Below, in pieces: positions 1-5,901 of a stretch of DNA of 11,643 nucleotides. The notes below the pieces were generated by a model, which was not told the DNA's origin, ran no database searches, and saw nothing but the letters and a program-made list of their open reading frames with translations. How positions within the stretch are numbered: the stretch's first letter is position 1; every line of letters begins with the position of its first letter. A program made the position numbers and the translations under genes. Origin of the DNA: Streptomyces sp. NRRL WC-3549 (GTDB lineage: Bacteria > Actinomycetota > Actinomycetes > Streptomycetales > Streptomycetaceae); contig NZ_KL585400.1 in NCBI RefSeq assembly GCF_000721935.1, forward strand, positions 75,292 through 86,934. Reading direction: 5' to 3'.

Positions 1-500
1 CGGAGCCAGTCCCCGATGGTGGCGACCGGCAGCTCCTCGCCGACCGTGGTGACGAAGTCGGCCTCGCCGGAACGGAGTCGCTCCTCCAGCGTGCCGAGGA
101 GGCCGTCGGTCACCCGCTCGACCGTACGGCCGAGCCGCTCGATGGTGGACCGGTCGAACGCCCCGGCCGCCCGGCGTACCCGGGTGTGCTCCGGAGCGTT
201 GAGCGCGGGCAGGGTGCTGCTCATCTCCCGCGACGAGGGCGCGTTCCAGCGGGTGCCGGGCCCCTGTTTCTCACGCCAGCGTTTGTCGGGCTCCAGCCAG
301 TCGCGGCTGCGCAGCACCCTGTCGCAGACGTCGAAACCGGTGACGAGGGAGCCGCCCCAGGGTGCGGGGCTGACGGTGCCCCTCGACCGGAGTTCCGCGT
401 AGATCGGAAACGGGTCGGCTTGCCCCTTCGGCGTTCGCAGCCGCGAAAAGAGTGAGACGGCGGCCCGGCGGTCGGACGACGGGATGGTGGAAACTCCCAT
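1..500 (-). CDS. Second cytochrome P450 of the conservon, N-terminal part
   Basis: The reading frame starts at ATG 500 and stays open to the left edge, giving about 166 residues of a P450 N-terminal half. The start is fixed by a strong ribosome binding site, AGGAAGGAG at 517-509, eight bases upstream. P450 landmarks seen are the N-terminal ADPFPIYAELRSRG stretch, a variable B-C region, and NAPEHTRVRR, the usual C-helix motif whose His and Arg contact a heme propionate, followed by F-helix-like sequence. Heme ligand, I-helix and K-helix lie outside the window, so catalytic competence cannot be judged. It follows the first P450 by 95 nt on the same strand. Some Streptomyces conservons carry P450 genes at this end, sometimes two. 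The CYP family is not assigned. A redox or sensory role in the cvn switch is inference. Confidence 0.88.
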   Translation of the reverse strand, partial: MGVSTIPSSDRRAAVSLFSRLRTPKGQADPFPIYAELRSRGTVSPAPWGGSLVTGFDVCDRVLRSRDWLEPDKRWREKQGPGTRWNAPSSREMSSTLPALNAPEHTRVRRAAGAFDRSTIERLGRTVERVTDGLLGTLEERLRSGEADFVTTVGEELPVATIGDWL

Positions 501-508
501 GGTGATGG

Positions 509-517
509 CTCCTTCCT
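509..517 (-). promoter_or_regulatory. Ribosome binding site of the second P450
   Basis: AGGAAGGAG lies eight bases before the ATG at 500 on the minus strand. It decides the start of the left-edge P450 and implies independent translation initiation, unlike the coupled genes upstream. Confidence 0.75.
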
Positions 518-550
518 GAGCATCAGGCGCGCCATGCATACCCGCGAGGT

Positions 551-580
551 AGTTTAAGCATCCAATACCACACGAGTTAA
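551..580 (-). promoter_or_regulatory. Weak candidate promoter between the two P450 genes
   Basis: The 501-595 gap is visibly AT-richer than its surroundings. On the minus strand it contains TTAACT (580-575) and TAAACT (556-551) separated by 18 bases, a partial match to a housekeeping -35/-10 pair. The -35 half lies within the 8-bp palindrome AGTTAACT (575-582). If real, it would give the second P450 its own transcript. It may only be AT-rich spacer. Confidence 0.3.
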
Positions 581-595
581 CTGGAGTTACTTGCG

Positions 596-1963
596 TCACT
601 CCCCTCTCGTCCAAGCCAAAAAGCGGCTGAAAAGGCCCCCCTTGTGGAGCGGTGCGGCGGCCGGCTGCGCCGCGGACCGCTGCGCGGCGGGCGCGGCCGA
701 CTGCGGGCTCCGTACGGCCTGGGAAGGCCCGGTCTCGAAGCCCTCCGAGACCACCGCGCGCGGGGAGAACCGGACCGGAAGGGTCATCAGCGAGCGGCTC
801 CACGGCGTCGGGGCCCAGGTGAGGGCCCTGAAGGAGACGCGCATCTCGATGTCGGGCAGCCGGTTGAGCAGCGACTCCACGGCGGTGGCCGCGATCATGA
901 ACGCCGGGTCCTTGGCGGGGCAGGCGTGCGGGCCCGCTCCGAAGGCCAGATGCGCCTTGCCGCTGAGCTGTTCGCGGTGCTCGGTCAGCCGGGGATCGGT
1001 GTTGGCGGCCGCGAACGAGATCAGGATGGGGTCGTTGGCCCGGACCGTCCTGCCGCCCAGCTCCACGTCGTGCGTGGGGTAGTGGGCCGCGTAGTTGGCG
1101 ATGGGCGCGTAGTTCCAGAGCGCCTGGGAGACCGCGTCCTCGACCGGCAGGCCGGTCTGCCACTCCTCGCCGAGGTACAGCGCGCTGCTGGTGCCGATGG
1201 TGGCCGTCAGGGGAGCGGTACCGCCGGAGAGCAGGGTCACCAGCTGGTGCAGCACCTCCTCGTCGCTCAGCCGGGCCGGGTGCTCCATCAGACGCGTCGT
1301 CAGGTCGGCGCCGGGGCGCCGCCGCTTGAGGGCGATCAGCTCCGCGAGCGCCGATCCCAGCGTCTCGTCCGCGCCGGGGGTGCCGTCGAAGATGCCGCTG
1401 ATCCCGACGATGACCCGGTCACCGACCTCCGGCGGGCAGCCGAACAGATCACTGAAGACGAGCAGGGGCAGCGGCTGCGCGTAGTCGGCCATCAGCTCCG
1501 CCTGGCCCCGGACATCGGAGCTGAAGCGGCTGATCAGGTAGTCGGCCGACTGCTGGGTCTGCCGGACGAGCTGGAGCTCGTTGACGGTGTTCAGACTGTC
1601 GGTGACCGCCTGCCGCAGCCGGGCGTGCGAAGCGCCGTCGCTGAACAGCGCGTTGGGGCGGTAGCCCATCATGGGCAGGGCCGGGCTGTCCGCCGGGACA
1701 CGCCCTTCGTTCAGCGCGTTCCAGCGACGGGAGTCGCGGACGAACGAGGCGGGGTTCTGCAGGATGTGCAGGGCCGCGTCGTAGCTGGTGACCAGCTCGA
1801 CCTCGACGTCCGGTGCGATGTCGACGGGCGCACTCGGCCCGGAGGCGCGCAGGTGGGCGTAGTGGCCCTCGGGGTCGGCGCCGAACTCGGGACCGAAGAG
1901 CTGGACGTTCCCGTGCGCGGGGCAGCCGGGCGGTATCCCCTGGGTGTCGTATGAGTGCTGCAT
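596..1963 (-). CDS. cvnE: Conservon cytochrome P450 lacking EXXR (CYP157-like)
   Basis: 455 residues starting at ATG 1963. The RBS AGGAG overlaps the cvnD stop (TAGGAG), 10 nt away. The heme-binding loop is intact: FGAGPHAC with Cys348, the proximal iron ligand. Two normally conserved elements are altered. The I-helix reads GGTAPL at 247-252, where most P450s have an AGxET/DTT-type acid-alcohol pair for oxygen activation. The K-helix reads QALW at 280-283, where EXXR is expected. Loss of EXXR is a known property of the actinomycete CYP157 family, whose published member CYP157C1 reads EQSLW here, so SQALW fits that group. The P450 fold ends near residue 400. It is followed by an Ala/Pro/Ser/Gln-rich tail of about 50 residues ending in an aromatic/basic segment. 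The role is probably as part of the cvn complex rather than classical hydroxylation (inference). The exact CYP number is unassigned. Confidence 0.93.
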   Translation of the reverse strand: MQHSYDTQGIPPGCPAHGNVQLFGPEFGADPEGHYAHLRASGPSAPVDIAPDVEVELVTSYDAALHILQNPASFVRDSRRWNALNEGRVPADSPALPMMGYRPNALFSDGASHARLRQAVTDSLNTVNELQLVRQTQQSADYLISRFSSDVRGQAELMADYAQPLPLLVFSDLFGCPPEVGDRVIVGISGIFDGTPGADETLGSALAELIALKRRRPGADLTTRLMEHPARLSDEEVLHQLVTLLSGGTAPLTATIGTSSALYLGEEWQTGLPVEDAVSQALWNYAPIANYAAHYPTHDVELGGRTVRANDPILISFAAANTDPRLTEHREQLSGKAHLAFGAGPHACPAKDPAFMIAATAVESLLNRLPDIEMRVSFRALTWAPTPWSRSLMTLPVRFSPRAVVSEGFETGPSQAVRSPQSAAPAAQRSAAQPAAAPLHKGGLFSRFLAWTRGE

Positions 1964-1973
1964 GCCAGGGCTC

Positions 1974-2534
1974 CTAGCCGAGTTGGGTCATGAGGTGCGT
2001 CACCAGAGTGATGAGCGCGTTCGCCGACGAGGCCTCGTCCCGTACGTCACAGGCCACGACGGGGGTCTCCTCGGAGAGGTTCAGCGCTTCCCGCACCTCG
2101 TCGAGCGGGTAGTCCGTGGTTCCGTCGAAGCGGTTGACGCCGATGGCGTACGTCAGCCCGAAGCTCTCGACCAGGTCGAGGACGGGGAAACTCTCGTGCA
2201 GCCGTTCCGGGGCGACGAGGACGAGTGCGCCCAGCGCGCCCCGGGAGAGCTCCTCCCACATCTCCTTGAAGCGCTCCTGCCCGGGCGTCCCGAAGAGATA
2301 GAGGACCAGTTGGTCGCTGAGGGTCAGCCGGCCGAAGTCCATCGCCACCGTGGTGGTCTTCTTGTCCGGCGTGCCCGACAGGTCGTCGAAGCCCTCGCTG
2401 GCCTCGGTGATCTCCTCCTCGGTCTGCAGCGGCTCGATCTCGGAGATGCTGCCGATGCAGGTGGTCTTGCCGACTCCGAAGTGCCCCACTATGAGGATCT
2501 TCACCGCTTGGGAGACGTCTGGATCCAGGTACAC
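1974..2534 (-). CDS. cvnD: Conservon small GTPase CvnD (MglA/Ras-like)
   Basis: 186 residues from a GTG start at 2534, three bases after the cvnC stop. The nucleotide-binding motifs are all recognisable. The P-loop is GHFGVGKTT at 17-25. The switch region has paired threonines near 60-62 before MDFG (65-68). G3 has GTPGQERF at 82-89, where Gln86 matches the catalytic Gln of Ras. The base-recognition motif is NRFD at 134-137 instead of the canonical NKxD, a relaxed form I believe is common in this family. A CDVRD element near 162-166 takes the G5 place. In the S. coelicolor cvn9 system the matching protein is the GTPase of a membrane-associated complex with CvnA, B and C, so a switch role is a firm family-based expectation. 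The partner effector is unknown. The adjacent P450 is a natural candidate. Confidence 0.95.
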   Translation of the reverse strand: MYLDPDVSQAVKILIVGHFGVGKTTCIGSISEIEPLQTEEEITEASEGFDDLSGTPDKKTTTVAMDFGRLTLSDQLVLYLFGTPGQERFKEMWEELSRGALGALVLVAPERLHESFPVLDLVESFGLTYAIGVNRFDGTTDYPLDEVREALNLSEETPVVACDVRDEASSANALITLVTHLMTQLG

Positions 2535-2537
2535 GGG

Positions 2538-2927
2538 TCACGCTCCGAATCTGGTCTTCAAGCCGTCCAGCACTGCGCTGAGCAGTTCACGGTCGGCACG
2601 TTCGGCGCGCGGTACGGGCTTCCTCACGATGATGAGGCCGCTCCCCTCCATCTGCGCCAGGAGGATACGCACGATGCCCAGCGGCAGGTGGGTGTGGCCC
2701 GCGACCTCGGCCACGGACAGGAAGCCGTCGCTGACCAGGTCCATGACCTGCCGGGCCTCCGGCGACAACGTACGCGCGGCCGCCGACGCACCCTCCCCCG
2801 CGGTCACGAGGGTGGTGTGCCCGTACTCGTGGTCCGGGGGCAGCGCCTGTCCTCCGGTGATCACGAAGAGGGGGACTAAGGGGGAGGTCAGCTCAAGGTC
2901 GAGGTCCTGGTCCGGCTCGTCACTCAT
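2538..2927 (-). CDS. cvnC: Conservon DUF742 protein CvnC
   Basis: 129 residues from ATG 2927, which lies inside the last codons of cvnB (8-nt overlap, 2920-2927), so translation is coupled. The N-terminal third is acidic, then contains VPLFVITGGQALPPDHEYG, the Thr-Gly-Gly stretch typical of DUF742 proteins. The C-terminal two thirds form a winged-helix-like region (LSPEARQVMDLV near 54-65, LSVAEVAGHTHLPLGIVRILL near 70-90, then GLIIVRKP as wing). This is the standard CvnC length and layout. The family belongs to conservons and is thought to join the CvnA-B-D complex. Whether the helix-turn-helix binds DNA or protein is not settled by the sequence. Confidence 0.94.
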   Translation of the reverse strand: MSDEPDQDLDLELTSPLVPLFVITGGQALPPDHEYGHTTLVTAGEGASAAARTLSPEARQVMDLVSDGFLSVAEVAGHTHLPLGIVRILLAQMEGSGLIIVRKPVPRAERADRELLSAVLDGLKTRFGA

Positions 2928-3765
2928 CCCCGGCCTCCTTGCTCCGCGCCTCCGGGCCCCTCAGCTTGGGCACCACCTCGTGCAGGCGTGTGGTGAACTC
3001 CTCGATGTCGCAGTCGTGCTCGGCGGCGGCGGCCAGGAACGCGCCGTCACCAGCCGCGATCAGGAAGGTCCAGCCGTGCTGGAACTCCATGACCGTCTGC
3101 CGCCACTGGGGGGTCTCCCGCTCACCGGCGAACTGGGACGTGACGCGGCTGTAGGCGTGGATCCCGGTCATGGCGGCGGAGATGGTGTCCGCCAGGTCCC
3201 GGCTCATCCCCGAGGTCGCCCCGCGGGGCAGGCCGTCGGACCCGAGCAGCACGGCGTGCCGGGCGCCTCGGACCTCGGCGATCACCTGGTCGAGGTCGGG
3301 GAGTACGAATCCGGGCCCGCCCGTGCCCTCCCGCCGGGCCGGGGAAGCGCCGTCGGCCCCGGCCCCCTCCTGCGCGCTCACTCTCGGCGGCGACGTGAGG
3401 TTGTTGCCCAGCCGGGCGACGAGACGGTGCATACGGAAGGAGATCTGCTGCATGTCCACGTCGGGCGCCGCGGCGGCGGCCAGGTACGCGCCCTGCCCCG
3501 CCCCGATCAGGAAGATCCACCCGTGGGCGAACTCGATGATCGTCTGGTTCCACTGCCGGTCGGCCGCCGGCCCGGCGAAGTGGGCGGTGGCGCGGCTGAG
3601 CGACTGCATCCCGGCCATGGCGGCGGAGATGGTCCGCACGTCCTTCTCGGCCAGGCCCTCCGCGGCTCCGCGGGGGAGGCCGTCCGCGGACAGCAGGACG
3701 GCGTGCCGTGCACGGGGCACGTTGCTCACGATGTCCTCGAGCATCCACGACAGATCTGCGGTCAT
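2920..3765 (-). CDS. cvnB: Conservon roadblock protein CvnB with two tandem roadblock/LC7 domains
   Basis: 281 residues from ATG 3765, which forms an ATGA overlap with the cvnA stop. Typical CvnB proteins are about 130-140 residues with one roadblock/LC7 domain. This one has two. Domain 1 covers about 5-122 and domain 2 about 155-269, joined by a Gly/Ala/Pro/Arg-rich linker at about 123-153. Shared blocks include ARHAVLL, DGLPRGA, TISAAM, FAG, EF.HGW.FLI and the LAAAA strand. By hand I count about half of 112 aligned positions identical. Roadblock domains dimerise and in MglB-type proteins act on a Ras-like GTPase, so CvnB is expected to contact CvnD. The in-frame open stretch upstream of ATG 3765 (to 4527) lies inside cvnA and is not part of the gene. 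It remains cvnB, but the architecture is unusual. Confidence 0.93.
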   Translation of the reverse strand: MTADLSWMLEDIVSNVPRARHAVLLSADGLPRGAAEGLAEKDVRTISAAMAGMQSLSRATAHFAGPAADRQWNQTIIEFAHGWIFLIGAGQGAYLAAAAAPDVDMQQISFRMHRLVARLGNNLTSPPRVSAQEGAGADGASPARREGTGGPGFVLPDLDQVIAEVRGARHAVLLGSDGLPRGATSGMSRDLADTISAAMTGIHAYSRVTSQFAGERETPQWRQTVMEFQHGWTFLIAAGDGAFLAAAAEHDCDIEEFTTRLHEVVPKLRGPEARSKEAGDE

Positions 3766-4946
3766 TCGTCTTCGAACCCTTCGAACGACGGGGTGTCGAG
3801 GTTGCGGCCCGACAGCGTGCCGCGCTGGAAGGCACCCAGGCCGCGGCCGGACGTACGGCCCGGCTCCTCGGACGGCCGGGGCGCCGACCGGGCGGCCGGG
3901 CTGTCGGGAACACTGGCGATGGGCGACTGGCGCGCTCCGCGCTTCGGCAGGCCGTGCATCGTGCGCGCCGTGTTCTGCGACCGGCCCTCGACGCGCCGGA
4001 TGTTGGCGACGGGAGCCTCCTCGACCGGCGGCGGTGTCTCCTCCATGGTCCACAGCTCCTCTGGCAGCAGGACGACGGCCCGGACGCCCCCGTACCGGGA
4101 GACACCGGTGACGTCGACCTTGAACCCGTACTGACGCGCGATCAGTCCGACGACGGGGAAGCCGAACTTCGGCTGGTTGCCCAGCTGCGACAGCTGGGGG
4201 ACGAGGTCGCCGGACAGCAGCGCGGTCGCCCTCTGCCGGTCCTCGTCGCTCATGCTGACGCCGGCGTCGTCGATGACGATGCAGAGGTTGCTCTGGACCC
4301 GCTGGAACGTCACCTCGATCGGCGCGTCGTGCTGGGAGAAACTGGCGGCGTTGTCGAGCAGTTCGGCCACGGCCAGCGCCACCGGCGCGACCGCGGAGGC
4401 CTTGAGCGCGAGCCCGGCCTGCTGCATGATCTCGACCCGGTGGAAGTTGCGGATCTGCCCCTGGGCGCTGCGCACCACGTCGTAGACGCTGGCGGGCTTG
4501 TTGCGGCGGCCGAGCGGGGCGCCGCACATGACCGCGATGCCCTGCGCCTTGCGCGCCATCTGGGCGTTGGCGTGGTTCACGTCCAGCAGGTCGGCGAGGA
4601 CGGGGTGGCCGCCGTACTTGCGCTGGATGTCGTCCAGAAGCGTGGTCTGCTCCGCCGCGAGGCTCTGCAGGAAACGGGCGGCCCCCTTGAGGACCGCCTT
4701 GGTGCTCTCCTCCGCGGCCTGTTCGGCTTCTCGGATGGTGCCCTCGTACTCGTCGCGGTGCTTCTGCAACTCAGCGCGCGCGTAAGCGAGTTGACTCTCG
4801 GCAGCGTGCATCTGCTGAGTCAGCGCGGCCTCGGAGCGACGCTTCTTCTCGCCCAGCCCTCTGCTGCGGACGAAGAGGACCACGGCTGCGGCGACGGCTA
4901 GCGCCGCTACCGCAACCAGGCACCATATGAGCGCGTCTCGAATCAT
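3762..4946 (-). CDS. cvnA: Conservon membrane-anchored histidine-kinase-like ATPase CvnA
   Basis: 394 residues from ATG 4946, chosen because GGGAAGG (4958-4952) lies five bases upstream and the protein then begins directly with its membrane helix. A longer frame to ATG 5120 adds 58 residues with no family character. Layout: one transmembrane helix at about 4-26 followed by Arg/Lys residues. Next come a charged coiled-coil region at about 33-85 and a dimerisation-like helical region. A GHKL-type ATPase domain follows, with the N-box ELLDN at 195-199 (Asn199), a G1-like IDDAGVSM at 225-232 and a G2-like FGFPVVG at 261-267. A disordered Pro/Arg/Ser-rich tail of about 90 residues ends in acidic FEGFEDE. 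G1 lacks the second Gly of DxGxG. CvnA is the putative sensor/scaffold of the cvn complex. The external signal is unknown, and almost nothing protrudes outside the membrane. Confidence 0.93.
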   Translation of the reverse strand: MIRDALIWCLVAVAALAVAAAVVLFVRSRGLGEKKRRSEAALTQQMHAAESQLAYARAELQKHRDEYEGTIREAEQAAEESTKAVLKGAARFLQSLAAEQTTLLDDIQRKYGGHPVLADLLDVNHANAQMARKAQGIAVMCGAPLGRRNKPASVYDVVRSAQGQIRNFHRVEIMQQAGLALKASAVAPVALAVAELLDNAASFSQHDAPIEVTFQRVQSNLCIVIDDAGVSMSDEDRQRATALLSGDLVPQLSQLGNQPKFGFPVVGLIARQYGFKVDVTGVSRYGGVRAVVLLPEELWTMEETPPPVEEAPVANIRRVEGRSQNTARTMHGLPKRGARQSPIASVPDSPAARSAPRPSEEPGRTSGRGLGAFQRGTLSGRNLDTPSFEGFEDE

Positions 4947-4951
4947 GGAAA

Positions 4952-4958
4952 CCTTCCC
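4952..4958 (-). promoter_or_regulatory. Ribosome binding site fixing the cvnA start
   Basis: GGGAAGG on the minus strand sits five bases before ATG 4946. It favours this start over upstream in-frame ATGs, which lack such a site and would place a polar leader in front of the membrane helix. Confidence 0.65.
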
Positions 4959-5114
4959 GGCGCGTGGCATGCGGACATCGGCGGATACACCTCGCGAGGA
5001 TCCGCGACACAGCCGCTCGGAACTGCTCGACCGCTGCATGCTGAGCAGGCCGACCTCAAACCAGCGCCTGGTCGAGTGGATCAAGGTCGCAGATGCGGGG
5101 ATGCTATCACCGCA

Positions 5115-5129
5115 GATCATCCTATGATC
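5115..5129 (-). promoter_or_regulatory. Inverted repeat over a TAGGAT box, likely cvn operon control site
   Basis: Read on the minus strand the site is GATCAT-AGG-ATGATC, a perfect 6-3-6 inverted repeat. Its centre contains TAGGAT (5124-5119), matching the Streptomyces -10 pattern TAGRRT. Transcription from here would run into cvnA with a leader of about 165 nt. No convincing TTGAC-type -35 lies 16-18 bases upstream, so the promoter may be activator-dependent or use another sigma factor. The overlap of a symmetric site with the -10 box suggests an operator (inference). Confidence 0.4.
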
Positions 5130-5692
5130 GAACCGTCAGTCTGCCCCGATATGCGGGCCGAAGCGGCTGCTGTACACAAAACGGCGACAAGCGCTTCCAG
5201 GGGTGCCGCGGCCGATCGTCCCGCGCCGCGCGGGCGGCTCGCGGAGCGCCATCGGACCGCCGGCGGAACCGAGCTGACGCGTCGTCGCATGTCATGGCGC
5301 CGCCGTCGGGCCCGGCCTTCCAGATCCGGACGCCCCGCGAGCGGAGGAAAGCGGTAAGCGGAGGCCGCCAGTTAGCCGTGTGGGCCATGCGCCGCCAGGG
5401 GCGGTGAGGGTGATCCGGAGGCTGACCCGGCGATCGCTGGGGGCGATCATTTCAAGCCATTTTCCTGGCAGTTCACTCAGGGCCGTCACGGTGCCGGGCG
5501 GTTCCGGGGTCCCGGAAACTCCAGGTGCCGCCGCCTTTCCACCCGTGCCGACGGCACGTTCCACAGGCACAGGTCGGCCAGCGCGCGGCACCTACGAGCC
5601 CCCGGCGCGCGAACGGTCCCCGCGGGCACCGTTCGGGGACGGGCGACGGGCTTCACCGGAAGGGTGCGCTCGGGGCCGGTGCCGAGCGGTAC

Positions 5693-5723
5693 GGGTGGCG
5701 GGCGCCGGGTGCCGGGCCCCGGG
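5693..5723 (+). repeat. Period-7 G-tract array, candidate G-quadruplex
   Basis: Five GGG tracts begin at 5693, 5700, 5707, 5714 and 5721, separated by exactly four bases each (TGGC, CGCC, TGCC, CCCC), giving heptamers of the form GGGNNNC. A 7-nt period is not compatible with a codon repeat, so this supports a non-coding reading. Four tracts suffice for an intramolecular quadruplex. The array sits about 180 nt before the mgtC-like start on its sense strand. GGTACGG (5688-5694) can also pair with CCGTACC (5726-5732), closing a stem around the array. GC-rich background makes chance occurrence possible. Confidence 0.5.
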
Positions 5724-5901
5724 TGCCGTACCCACGCCACGGGCCCGGTCGACGGTCGGCAGCCGGGGCACGGGCGGCGGTGGACGCCCGGTACCGAATC
5801 CGGCCGCCGACCCGCGTGGCTCACGGACCACGCCGACGCAATGGCCGACTACTACTGTCTCGTACTACATCGGACGACACGGGGCGGAGAGGGGTGGGAC
5901 G

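Larger units (their letters stand above)
4947..5901. other. Long intergenic region between divergent cvnA and mgtC-like genes
   Basis: About 955 nt without a convincing gene. Open frames exist on both strands but show low-complexity Arg/Pro/Gly/Ala translations, no family resemblance and no consistent third-position G/C bias. What it holds: the cvnA leader, including the palindrome CCTCGCGAGG (4990-4999) flanked by GCGGAT (4981-4986) and ATCCGC (5000-5005). Further right are the inverted repeat over TAGGAT at 5115-5129, a period-7 G-tract array at 5693-5723, and ACT/TAC-rich sequence at 5848-5869 shortly before the mgtC-like start. No known riboswitch, including the Mg2+ M-box, could be recognised by eye. 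Confidence 0.6.

Noticed and set aside
644..1954. Long plus-strand open frame opposite the cvnE P450
   Set aside because: It is the antisense shadow of a clearly recognisable P450. Its Arg/Gly/Val-rich translation has no domain signature, as expected in high-GC DNA.
2350..4134. 594-codon plus-strand open frame opposite cvnD, cvnC, cvnB and part of cvnA
   Set aside because: It spans several real genes on the other strand and has no protein-family features; a GC-driven shadow.
3766..4527. N-terminal extension of cvnB through the cvnA gene
   Set aside because: The extension is an alternate reading frame of cvnA with Arg-rich composition. The ATGA junction at 3765 is the classical coupled start.
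4981..5005. Attenuator-like hairpin in the cvnA leader
   Set aside because: The stem is only 6 bp around a 13-nt loop that is itself palindromic, with no T-run and no alternative pairing seen; not enough for a feature.
4947..5120. Longer cvnA start at ATG 5120
   Set aside because: It adds 58 polar residues before the transmembrane helix, overlaps the inverted repeat/TAGGAT site, and lacks a good RBS, whereas ATG 4946 has GGGAAGG.
5122..5388. 88-codon minus-strand open frame upstream of cvnA
   Set aside because: Codon third positions are not biased to G/C as in the neighbouring genes, there is no RBS, and the translation is Arg-rich and unrecognisable.
5380..5901. Upstream in-frame extension of the mgtC-like gene to ATG 5380
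   Set aside because: Its translation is low-complexity Pro/Arg/Gly/Ala without family character and crosses the period-7 G-tract array. The GTG at 5902 has a good RBS and begins family homology.
5700..5901. Mg2+-sensing M-box riboswitch ahead of the mgtC-like gene
   Set aside because: The family link made it worth looking for, but I could not match the conserved M-box helices or loops by eye. A covariance-model search for the M-box would decide.
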